From NCBI GenBank assembly GCA_964476245.1, contig CAYYYW010000027.1:1-11788 (forward strand): a stretch of 11,788 bases of DNA. The letters run 5' to 3'. Source of the DNA: CAYYYW01 sp964476245 (GTDB lineage Bacteria > Patescibacteriota > Microgenomatia > UBA1406 > HO2-37-13b). A program made the translations under genes and the position numbers. Below, piece after piece: positions 1 to 6,552 of this stretch; within the stretch, counting starts at the first letter, position 1, and the number at the start of each line of letters is the position of its first letter. Below the pieces are notes generated by a model, which did no database searches, was not told the origin of the DNA, and saw only the letters and a list, made by a program, of their open reading frames with translations.

Positions 1-23
1 TTTGCGCAACTCACTAAGCTTAT

Positions 24-695
24 ATGGAAAAAATTAAAAACGTAAAAATTGATTTTAAAAAGCTGATTGAGAAAATCGGCAGGATTTTATATGGCGCGAT
101 TTTTGCTTTTCTTATAGTAATTGGCGGGCTGGTGGCCATCTCTGTTTTAAATATTCCCGGCAACTTCAAGCTTTTTACTGTCCAGTCAGGCTCAATGGAA
201 CCGGCCATCAAACAAGGTTCAATTGTGATAATTAAACCTGCCAAAAAGTATAACAAAGGCGATATAATCACCACTAGAGAACCGGCCAATCCCAAAGTTT
301 CTCTCACCCACCGTGTCTTTGCTGTCAAAAACAAAGCCGGAAAAACCTTTTATGTGACTAAAGGCGATGCCAATAAATCCCCGGATACTGAAGAGCGACC
401 CAAAGAAAATGTCCTGGGAAAAGCGCTTTTTTCCGTGCCATATTTAGGTTATCCTGTTGCTTTTGCCAAAACAAGAGACGGGCTTATTTTTTTGGTTGTA
501 ATTCCGGCGACTTTGATCATTTACAGCGAGCTTATAACTATCAAAAACGAAGTTCAAAAGCTTTTGAAAAAGAGGAAAAAAAGAAAGCTGACGGTAAAAG
601 AAAAAGTTGAGTTGGAGATAGGTGAGGAAGAAATAAAAGCGGAAAAAGGTATTAAAAAATTGTGGAATAGAATATTTAAAAAGAAAAATGTTTAA
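24..695 (+). CDS. sipW: SipW/ER-type signal peptidase I (S26B-like)
   Basis: Membrane-bound signal peptidase predicted to remove signal peptides from a restricted set of exported proteins. Of 223 residues, 20-44 form the N-terminal membrane anchor and the catalytic serine follows in SGSMEP (Ser57). The second active-site position is a histidine, in LTHR (His96), rather than the lysine of bacterial LepB. GDAN (114-117) followed by PD (120-121) and a LGKALF segment complete the S26B boxes. Residues 154-172 form a second hydrophobic segment, then a highly charged Lys/Glu-rich cytosolic tail. The Ser-His arrangement is typical of SipW, archaeal and ER signal peptidases. The reading frame overlaps the next gene by 8 nt, and that gene's product has a SipW-cognate N-terminus, so it is the likely substrate. 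The start at 24 has no Shine-Dalgarno sequence. Only 23 nt of upstream sequence are visible, so a longer frame is not wholly excluded. Class call is strong; the sipW name is by class. Confidence 0.88.
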   Translation: MEKIKNVKIDFKKLIEKIGRILYGAIFAFLIVIGGLVAISVLNIPGNFKLFTVQSGSMEPAIKQGSIVIIKPAKKYNKGDIITTREPANPKVSLTHRVFAVKNKAGKTFYVTKGDANKSPDTEERPKENVLGKALFSVPYLGYPVAFAKTRDGLIFLVVIPATLIIYSELITIKNEVQKLLKKRKKRKLTVKEKVELEIGEEEIKAEKGIKKLWNRIFKKKNV

Positions 696-3621
696 AAAAC
701 GCTTCTTTAAAATCATTGTTTTATTTTTACTCATGAGCTTTTCTTTTATTGGTGTTACTAATTCAAACTATCTTGATCAGGAAACTTCCGGTAATAATAC
801 TTTTTCTGCCGGATCCATTGATTTTTCGTTAAGAGATACATCCGACGTACTTCTTTCTTCTCCTCTTTTTAATATTTCCGGCATGAAACCCGGCGATTCT
901 GAAACAAAAACAGTCAGAATAAAAAAAGATGGATCTTTGGATTTTGAATATAGAATTTGGGAGCAAAAGACAAGCGGAGACGATGCTTTATGCGACGCTT
1001 TGCAGGTAGAGGCAAAACTCGATGGCGTCAGTCAATACAACGGAAATCTGTCGGGCTTAAACTTAAATCCGGCCGCGACCATAAGCGGAGGATCTGATGA
1101 CTGGACTTTTATCTTAAGACTTGACAGTTCGGACTCAACCCTTCAGTCTAAATCCTGCGGTTTTGATATTAATTTCAAAGGCTGGCAGATAGGATCCGAC
1201 GGAACTTGGGGTCTTTTTGATGAAGAGTCTTTGCAAAATAACGTCACTACCAGTTGTTGGGTGGCCCCGACTGCTCCGACTTTGAGCTCTCCTGCTAATG
1301 ATACTAATACTAATGCTAACGACGTTAATTTTAACTGGTTAGCCACAACCAGCTCCTGTCCGATTGCCACGATTTCTTATAGTTTTCAATTAGATGATGC
1401 TAATGATTTTGCCTCCCCTTTAATTAATACTTCTTTTTCTGGCGATTTAATCTATGTCTACAATAGCATTCCTCAAGGAGAATATTGGTGGCGTGTCCAA
1501 GCTAAAGACCAATTTGATGACATCTCAACCAGTTCGGTTTATCATTTAATTGTTGACCGTAACTCTCCCTCTCTTTCTCTTTCCGTTTCTGGCTCCGGCT
1601 ATAAAGTTGTTGATGAAACTGTCGCTAATGTCACTAATGGTAATTTTGAGAGTGGATTGATTGGTTGGACCACAGCTGGATCAGTTAATCTTATTAGTGC
1701 CCCGGTAACGATCAACAACGCCTTACCGCCACCTTCAATAACTATAAATCCTTATGACAGCGCAATGGCCCAAATTGGCCGGGCTGATAGTTATGTCTGG
1801 ACTAACAGATTAATGCAGTCTTTTGACAGCGGAGCAAAAAGCCTTTCGTTATACTACAATTTCGTCACTCGCGACTATGCGTATGATAATCCTGGTTTTT
1901 TTATTCGTCTTAATGGCCAAGAGATATTTAGAATTAACTCTGACAATAGTCTTCTCACACCCGATTCCTCCGGAAAAGCCCGTTCCACCGGTTGGCAACA
2001 ATTTACTTATAATCTAAGCGATATTACTGACTCAAAAATAAATCTGGTTTTATATGCTGGTAACACGGAAGATTTAACTGACCGCTCATTTGTTTATGTT
2101 GACAAAATCACTACCTACTATATCACCGCTAGTAAAGACACCAAGTTTAAAATAAGTTCAACCGATAGTCTCTCCGGGATTGATTCTTGTTACTATTCTA
2201 CAGGAGGACCGCCAACGCCAGTTTCCCCTGAAGCAGATTTTTATATAACAACCGCTGGGAATTACAATCTTCAATATTATTGCGTAGACCGTGCCGGAAA
2301 TTCAAGCGGAGCGAAAATAGTCTCGTTATCTGTTGACAACACGGCCCCTTCAAAAATGACATTAACTTCAACTGGGACGACGGCTAATTCGGTTACTTTG
2401 CAATGGAATGCCCCCAGTAATGATTACGACCTAACTAGCGGTCGAGCATCAAAATATGACTTCCGTTATTCACAAATGGATGATTCAGCTACTGATTGTA
2501 CTGGATTTAATTTTGACACCACTGTCAAGGTAGATAAAGTACCAGCACCGGAAAATTATGGTACTGTCCAAACTCTTGAAGTCTTAGGTTTAAATCCTGG
2601 CAAAAAATACTGTTTTTCAGCCAAAGCGGCTGATGAGGCGCCAAATTGGTCAGAAGTCGCCGATCCCATTCTCATCCCAACAGACCCTGGAGTAACAGTT
2701 AATGCCGGCGATGTGATTATCAATGAATTAATGTGGATGGGGTCGGCTCAAGGAACTGATGATGAGTGGATTGAACTTAGAAATATGACTAATCGCTCTA
2801 TTGACTTAAGTGGATTCAAACTGACTAAATTCAACGGAACAACTGATGTTGACATGCTAACAATATCTGCTGGAACAATTGCACCAAAAGGTTATTTTTT
2901 AATTTCCAACTTTGTCGGAAGCAGCTCTCATCTTAAAGATTCAATAATAATTGATTATGTAACAACCGATGTTGGGCTTAACAATTCCCATCTTTCAATT
3001 AAACTATATGATTCAACTGACAACCCCATCGATCAAGCTTGGAAGGAAACCGCTCCTAAAGAAGGCATCTACGACACCACTGCTGGAGCAGAAAAATACT
3101 ACTCCATGGAGCGAACCTCTATCCCTAGTGATGGAATTGATCCTTTGAATTGGTATACCTGTATTGACGCTGCCTCAACCGCTGACTTTTTCGACACTGG
3201 CGCTGATGAGCGAGGCACACCAGGCGCCGCCAACCGCTCCGAAAATGAACCATTATCTCATCAATCTCTTATTGCCCGAACTACCTCCCCTATTCCTCTA
3301 CCAACAATTACTCCTTCACCCGAAATCAGTCTTAATGTATCAAATGACTATAAAATACTATCATTCACCGTCAAAAACCTTAACAATTATATCAAACTGT
3401 CTTATGAATTAACTTATGACAGTGACGTTGGAGTCCAAGGGGCGATTGGAGAAACTGATTTGGAAAATCAAGATGAATTTAAAAAAGAAAATATTGTCTT
3501 AGGTACCTGTTCCACCAGCGGTATCTGCATTTATCATTCCGGTATTAATAACATTCAATTAAAAATTGACTTAGAAGACAAAAACAACAATACCTATAGT
3601 CTAATTCAATTAATTGATTAA
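688..3621 (+). CDS. Secreted multidomain surface protein, SipW-cognate N-terminus and lamin-tail domain
   Basis: A 977-residue exported protein. Residues 1-25 are a basic, hydrophobic signal peptide. The stretch around 25-50 (SNYLDQETSGNNTFSAGSID) matches the SipW-cognate pattern of camelysin/TasA proteins, and residues 26-170 look like that beta-sandwich. Residues 190-300 are Ig/Fn3-like. A region at about 312-480, opening NGNFESGLIGW, resembles jelly-roll carbohydrate-binding or MAM-like modules. Residues 480-553 are Ig-like (CVDRAGN) and 555-670 Fn3-like. Residues 671-851 form a lamin-tail domain (VIINELMW, then DEWIELRN near 692-699). A Pro/Thr linker and a roughly 97-residue C-terminal beta-rich domain follow. 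There is no LPXTG motif or C-terminal membrane helix, so it is probably held by assembly or by a partner. The start overlaps the signal peptidase gene by 8 nt, suggesting translational coupling. Domain borders are estimates by eye; the function as fibre or adhesin is inferred. Confidence 0.82.
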   Translation: MFKKRFFKIIVLFLLMSFSFIGVTNSNYLDQETSGNNTFSAGSIDFSLRDTSDVLLSSPLFNISGMKPGDSETKTVRIKKDGSLDFEYRIWEQKTSGDDALCDALQVEAKLDGVSQYNGNLSGLNLNPAATISGGSDDWTFILRLDSSDSTLQSKSCGFDINFKGWQIGSDGTWGLFDEESLQNNVTTSCWVAPTAPTLSSPANDTNTNANDVNFNWLATTSSCPIATISYSFQLDDANDFASPLINTSFSGDLIYVYNSIPQGEYWWRVQAKDQFDDISTSSVYHLIVDRNSPSLSLSVSGSGYKVVDETVANVTNGNFESGLIGWTTAGSVNLISAPVTINNALPPPSITINPYDSAMAQIGRADSYVWTNRLMQSFDSGAKSLSLYYNFVTRDYAYDNPGFFIRLNGQEIFRINSDNSLLTPDSSGKARSTGWQQFTYNLSDITDSKINLVLYAGNTEDLTDRSFVYVDKITTYYITASKDTKFKISSTDSLSGIDSCYYSTGGPPTPVSPEADFYITTAGNYNLQYYCVDRAGNSSGAKIVSLSVDNTAPSKMTLTSTGTTANSVTLQWNAPSNDYDLTSGRASKYDFRYSQMDDSATDCTGFNFDTTVKVDKVPAPENYGTVQTLEVLGLNPGKKYCFSAKAADEAPNWSEVADPILIPTDPGVTVNAGDVIINELMWMGSAQGTDDEWIELRNMTNRSIDLSGFKLTKFNGTTDVDMLTISAGTIAPKGYFLISNFVGSSSHLKDSIIIDYVTTDVGLNNSHLSIKLYDSTDNPIDQAWKETAPKEGIYDTTAGAEKYYSMERTSIPSDGIDPLNWYTCIDAASTADFFDTGADERGTPGAANRSENEPLSHQSLIARTTSPIPLPTITPSPEISLNVSNDYKILSFTVKNLNNYIKLSYELTYDSDVGVQGAIGETDLENQDEFKKENIVLGTCSTSGICIYHSGINNIQLKIDLEDKNNNTYSLIQLID

Positions 3622-3634
3622 TTAAAATATAAAA

Positions 3635-4942
3635 ATGAAAAAAATTCTTTTATCTCTCTTATTTGTTCTATCTATCCTATCAGTCTTATTCCTGTCGCCA
3701 GGCATAGCCAAAGCTCAAGACTTAGATATAACTTGTGACGGTTCTGGTACTTGTATACCCTCAACCTCTCCCGCCCTTTTCCCCGCCTCTGAGATTTGGT
3801 ATCCGGGAAAGTCGTTATCAAAAACCGTTAGAATAAGAAACAATAGTCCCTCATTTCAAAACATAGGAACCCAGGCGATTAATACTGCTCAAACAGGCAA
3901 TCTGGATCAGGTTATGATTCTCTCCATTCGACAAAGCAGTACTAATAATATTCTTTGGGCCGGTTCACTAAAAAATTTCTACCTTGCTGGTGAGGTAAAT
4001 TTAGCCACCTTTTCTTCTAGTTCATTTGATGACTTTGTTTATACCGTCTCAATGGAACAACCTGCTGGCAATGAATATCAAGACAAAAAAACGTCGTTTG
4101 ATTTAGTTTTGGGTTTTCTGGGAACAACAACTACCCCGGCACCTACACCAACCACCGCTCCCGATGCAGGAGTGGTTTTAGGCGCTGGTGTTTCCGCCCC
4201 TGTCTGTTCTGATGCCAAACCGGGGACACCAACTGGTCTTACGGCTGCCGCTGCCGGCGCTGGGTCTGTTCTTTTGACTTGGACAGCCCCAACACCGCCT
4301 TACACCTATTTTTTAATCGCTTATTCTAATGATTCAACAACGATGAAATGGGGCAATCCCAATATTGGCACCGCTACTTCTTATACCGTTTCTGGTTTAG
4401 GCGCAGGCACTTATTATTTTTGGGTGAGAGCTGGCAACGGTTGTATGCCGGGTGATTTTACCGGCCCAGTATCACCGGGTCCAATTGCCGGTGCTTTTGG
4501 AGTTCCTCCTGGAGGTATCGCTCCCGGTTTTGCCCCTGGAGTTTTAGGCGTGGCCACTCCCGGAGCTAAACTTACCGCCACTCCCAGTGGAATTTTAGGA
4601 GTAACCAAACCAGGAGAAATAAAAGGAGAAGAAGTTGTCAATTTTTGTCAAGCCTGTCTCTGGTGGAAAATCCTGTTTGGAGAAATTATCGTTTTGTTTT
4701 TATATTATTATCTAGTTCTTAAAAAATATTCTGAAAAAATAAAAAAACCATTATTGGTTTCTTCAATTATCCCAATTATCACTTATGTAGTTTTCCTGTG
4801 GCTGAATAAAGATTGTCTAACAAATTACTTACTTATCCAATCTCAATCCTTCTTCTGCCGCTATTTCTGCCTGCTTGATCTTCTTATGTTTGGTATCGTA
4901 ACTTACTTTTGGAGAAGAAGAAAACAACCAAAATCTAATTAG
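3635..4942 (+). CDS. Membrane-anchored surface protein with Fn3 domain and Cys-containing three-helix C-terminus
   Basis: A 435-residue protein I do not recognise as a named family. Residues 1-27 are a classical signal peptide ending AKA, cleaved before Gln28, so it probably uses ordinary signal peptidase rather than SipW. Residues 28-165 are beta-rich (WYPGKSLSKTVRIRN), reminiscent of the camelysin/TasA sandwich. After a Thr/Pro stretch, about 194-283 is an Fn3 domain. Residues 284-333 are a Gly/Pro-rich linker repeating LGV-x-x-PG. The C-terminus has CQACLWW (Cys338, Cys341), three predicted helices (about 345-362, 373-390, 411-426), further cysteines at 394, 408 and 412, and a basic RRRK tail. 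It starts 13 nt after the preceding gene, with no Shine-Dalgarno sequence. The layout suggests it anchors or organises the larger secreted protein at the membrane; that role is inference. The stop codon is directly followed by the 3' end of an opposite-strand tRNA gene. Confidence 0.8.
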   Translation: MKKILLSLLFVLSILSVLFLSPGIAKAQDLDITCDGSGTCIPSTSPALFPASEIWYPGKSLSKTVRIRNNSPSFQNIGTQAINTAQTGNLDQVMILSIRQSSTNNILWAGSLKNFYLAGEVNLATFSSSSFDDFVYTVSMEQPAGNEYQDKKTSFDLVLGFLGTTTTPAPTPTTAPDAGVVLGAGVSAPVCSDAKPGTPTGLTAAAAGAGSVLLTWTAPTPPYTYFLIAYSNDSTTMKWGNPNIGTATSYTVSGLGAGTYYFWVRAGNGCMPGDFTGPVSPGPIAGAFGVPPGGIAPGFAPGVLGVATPGAKLTATPSGILGVTKPGEIKGEEVVNFCQACLWWKILFGEIIVLFLYYYLVLKKYSEKIKKPLLVSSIIPIITYVVFLWLNKDCLTNYLLIQSQSFFCRYFCLLDLLMFGIVTYFWRRRKQPKSN

Positions 4943-5014
4943 TGGACTGTGGAGGATTTGAACCTCCGACCCCTGCAATGTGAGTGCAGTGCTCTACCGC
5001 TGAGCTAACAGTCC
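4943..5014 (-). tRNA. tRNA-Val (anticodon CAC)
   Basis: Read on the minus strand, the 72-nt sequence folds into a full cloverleaf. The acceptor stem is GGACTGT/ACAGTCC (7 bp), the D arm GCTC/GAGC, the anticodon stem CTGCA/TGCAG with loop CTCACAT, a 5-nt variable loop GGGTC, and the T arm GGAGG/CCTCC with loop TTCAAAT. The anticodon CAC reads GUG valine codons, and A73 fits valine identity. CCA is not encoded (ACT follows), so a CCA-adding enzyme must complete it. The 3' end is immediately adjacent to the stop codon of the opposite-strand surface-protein gene. Confidence 0.96.
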
Positions 5015-5019
5015 TTTTT
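4944..5019 (+). terminator. Possible intrinsic terminator formed by the complement of the tRNA gene
   Basis: On the plus strand the complementary acceptor arms GGACTGT (4944-4950) and ACAGTCC (5008-5014) pair and are directly followed by TTTTT (5015-5019). The enclosed complements of the D, anticodon and T arms can also fold. This gives a structured RNA plus U-tract exactly at the end of the surface-protein operon. The termination role is inferred; the loop is much larger than in a standard terminator. Confidence 0.4.
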
Positions 5020-5023
5020 ATCT

Positions 5024-5053
5024 ATTTTACCACGTCAAACGTGGTTTTACCAA
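5024..5053 (-). promoter_or_regulatory. Probable promoter of tRNA-Val
   Basis: Reading the minus strand, TTGGTA (5053-5048) is followed after 18 nt by TAAAAT (5029-5024), 9 nt before the first base of the mature tRNA. This is a sigma70-type layout of moderate match, with the start expected 2-4 nt upstream of the tRNA. No other good candidate lies in the gap. Confidence 0.5.
5029..5045. repeat. Inverted repeat ACCACGT-CAA-ACGTGGT
   Basis: A perfect 7-bp inverted repeat with a 3-nt centre. It lies largely between the -35 and -10 boxes proposed for tRNA-Val. On the plus strand it is followed by TTTT, so it could also be a weak terminator for the surface operon. Which role it plays, an operator-like site or a terminator, cannot be decided from sequence. 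Confidence 0.55.
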
Positions 5054-5060
5054 AATCTCC

Positions 5061-5090
5061 TTGTTTTTTTTATTTCTTTTTCATTATAAT
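5061..5090 (+). promoter_or_regulatory. lepB promoter, predicted leaderless start
   Basis: TTGTTT (5061-5066), an 18-nt spacer and a perfect TATAAT (5085-5090). Only 8 nt separate the -10 box from the lepB ATG at 5099, so transcription should begin on or within two bases of the start codon. No Shine-Dalgarno sequence could fit. Confidence 0.7.
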
Positions 5091-5098
5091 AATTCCTT

Positions 5099-5713
5099 AT
5101 GAGCGTGGTAAAAAAAATCATTGACTTCGTGATGGATATCTTGGAAACAATCGCCTTTGTCGGCTCTCTTTTTATTGTCCTATATCTTTTTATTGCCGCT
5201 CCCCATCAGGTAAAAGGAGCCTCAATGGAGAATACATTTAAATCAGGGGATTATATCTTAACCAGCAAGATTGCTTATAAATTTGAAAAACCAAAAAAAG
5301 GAGACATCATAGTTTTCAAATCGCCAAAAAACCCGGACATTGATTATATAAAAAGAATTATTGGGCTACCAGGAGACCAAATTATGATAAACGAAGGTGA
5401 AGTATACATAAACAATATTCTTGTTCAAGAAAATTATATTGCCGCCCAAACGACTTTTTTTGAGGGCGGATTCATCCAAAATGGGGTTGAAGTATCCGTT
5501 CCTGAAGACTATTTATTCGTTATGGGTGACAATCGTCCCCGTTCTTCTGATTCGCGAGAATTTGGCTTCATTCCCATTACCGATATTATAGGTAAAGTTA
5601 TTTTCCGCTATTTTCCTCCCGAAAGCGTTGGTTGGATAAAAAATCCTTTTGGCTATTTAATCAAGAGACAATTTTCTTTAAGACTTCAGTCGTTTTTGCC
5701 ATATTCCCTTTGA
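5099..5713 (+). CDS. lepB: Signal peptidase I (bacterial type)
   Basis: Removes signal peptides from Sec-exported proteins at the outer face of the cytoplasmic membrane. The 204-residue protein has one N-terminal membrane helix (about 15-34), then the nucleophile Ser42 in GASM, a PKKGDIIVF segment (65-73), and the general-base lysine in DYIKRIIGLPGD (Lys85). The conserved box MGDNRPRSSDSREFG is at 142-156 and GKVIFRYFPP near 165-174. All S26A catalytic residues are present, and the length suits a Gram-positive-like single-helix LepB. Residues after about 180 run past the usual end, and their codons overlap the 3' end of the convergent parB-like gene by 53 nt. It differs from the SipW-type enzyme upstream (Lys rather than His general base), so the genome has two signal peptidase classes. 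The protein with an AKA signal peptide encoded just upstream is a plausible substrate. Confidence 0.95.
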   Translation: MSVVKKIIDFVMDILETIAFVGSLFIVLYLFIAAPHQVKGASMENTFKSGDYILTSKIAYKFEKPKKGDIIVFKSPKNPDIDYIKRIIGLPGDQIMINEGEVYINNILVQENYIAAQTTFFEGGFIQNGVEVSVPEDYLFVMGDNRPRSSDSREFGFIPITDIIGKVIFRYFPPESVGWIKNPFGYLIKRQFSLRLQSFLPYSL

Positions 5714-6191
5714 TTATTAATATGATTCTTGCCTGAACTCTTGTTTGAACTATCTTTATTTGAATATTTTTATCAATTTTTTTATATTTTTCCTCAATTT
5801 TTCTCTTTGTATCCTTATCAATTCTTTCACCGCCTGTTTTTATCTGAAAAAGCTTTTCTCTCACCAATTCATTGGCTTTCTCGACGGTTAAATTTTTCGT
5901 TAAAATATCTTCATAGGCGCTAATTATTTCTTCTTTGCTTCTTAGTCGAGAAATTGTCATCAAATGACTTAAAGAAACAATCTTTGAATAATAACCGTCA
6001 ATAACAATTTCGGGCAATTTTAATAATCTTAGCAGGTTACAAATATAAGCAGGTTTTATGGAAAATATTCTTGATAATTTAACAATCGAGAGATCCTTTA
6101 CTTTATTTAGATACCGAAGGAGCTTTGCTTTATTAAAAACATCTCTTTCTAATTTAACTTGTTCAACTATTTTTTTAGCATCTTCGTCCAT
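5661..6191 (-). CDS. ParB/KorB-type HTH domain protein (orphan, no ParB nuclease domain)
   Basis: 176 residues from the ATG at 6191; an in-frame TTG two codons upstream (6197) is an alternative start. Residues about 25-110 match the central HTH domain of ParB/Spo0J/KorB: SIVKLSRIFSIKPAYICNLL is the helix-turn-helix, followed by RLLKLP, the ParB signature LxxLMTI in place of HARALL, and LTVEKANELV, corresponding to the ParB LSVRxxE segment. The N-terminal CTP-binding/ParB-Srx domain is absent, so it cannot be a normal partition clamp. The C-terminus is charged, then a short beta-rich segment. It starts 11 nt after rpmA and is probably cotranscribed with rplU-rpmA, in the position where many bacteria carry obg. 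It overlaps lepB tail-to-tail by 53 nt. DNA binding is a reasonable inference; the target is unknown. Confidence 0.75.
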   Translation of the reverse strand: MDEDAKKIVEQVKLERDVFNKAKLLRYLNKVKDLSIVKLSRIFSIKPAYICNLLRLLKLPEIVIDGYYSKIVSLSHLMTISRLRSKEEIISAYEDILTKNLTVEKANELVREKLFQIKTGGERIDKDTKRKIEEKYKKIDKNIQIKIVQTRVQARIILIIKGNMAKTTEVLKKIVS

Positions 6192-6202
6192 AACCAAAGG
6201 TT

Positions 6203-6448
6203 TTACACTACCATTACATATTGTCTCCCTTGTTTCTTGAAAAATTCAACCTTGCCTTCTTTAACTGCATAAATTGTATAATCTCTACCTACCTTCGTTC
6301 CGCCTGCCGGTTTAAAAGTCATTCCTCTTTGCCGAATGATAATATTGCCGACTTTTACGGACTGATTACCGTATATTTTTACTCCCAGTCTTCTGCCGGC
6401 TGAATCCCGATTGCCTGAGGCCGCTTTTTGTGCTTTTGTATGTGCCAT
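6203..6448 (-). CDS. rpmA: 50S ribosomal protein L27
   Basis: An 81-residue large-subunit protein whose N-terminal tail reaches the peptidyl transferase centre. It opens MAHTKAQKAASGNRDSAGRRLGVK, matching the L27 consensus MAHKKAGGSTRNGRDSxxxRLGVK, followed by VKVGNIIIRQRG (32-43), GTKVGRDYTIYAV (50-62) and EGKVEFF. There is no cleavable Firmicute-type N-terminal extension. The start at 6448 is set by the conserved N-terminus. No Shine-Dalgarno sequence precedes it, and the nearest -10-like sequence (TATCAC) is poor, so it is probably read from the rplU promoter through the repeat-rich 103-nt spacer. Confidence 0.97.
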   Translation of the reverse strand: MAHTKAQKAASGNRDSAGRRLGVKIYGNQSVKVGNIIIRQRGMTFKPAGGTKVGRDYTIYAVKEGKVEFFKKQGRQYVMVV

Positions 6449-6456
6449 AAGACGTG

Positions 6457-6552
6457 ATACGAATAATCGAATGAATGCGAATGATGCAAATATACGAATA
6501 ACAATTAAATTAGCATATTCGCAACATTCGTATAAAAATAGACTATTCGTAT
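6457..6552. repeat. CGAAT/ATTCG nested inverted-repeat cluster between rplU and rpmA
   Basis: The spacer contains four CGAAT pentamers on its left (6460, 6468, 6478, 6495) and three ATTCG on its right (6517, 6526, 6545), facing each other. Two perfect 9-bp inverted repeats are nested: ATACGAATA (6457-6465) with TATTCGTAT (6544-6552), and TATACGAAT (6491-6499) with ATTCGTATA (6526-6534). A third pairing, TGCGAAT with ATTCGCA, competes with the inner one. The right arm ends inside the rplU stop codon. In the operon transcript this would make a long, branched hairpin. Confidence 0.8.

Noticed and set aside
1..23. Possible end of an upstream gene overlapping the first gene
   Set aside because: Two frames stay open into the first gene for a few codons, but 23 bases are too few to support any call.
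4414..4641. Pro/Gly-rich minus-strand frame of 75 codons
   Set aside because: It is the complement of the Gly/Pro linker in the surface protein; the open frame results from the repeated codons, and it has no start signals or family resemblance.
5661..6191. ParB-like gene considered as part of a plasmid partition locus
   Set aside because: There is no parA, no N-terminal ParB domain and no parS-like site nearby; the neighbours are ribosomal protein genes.
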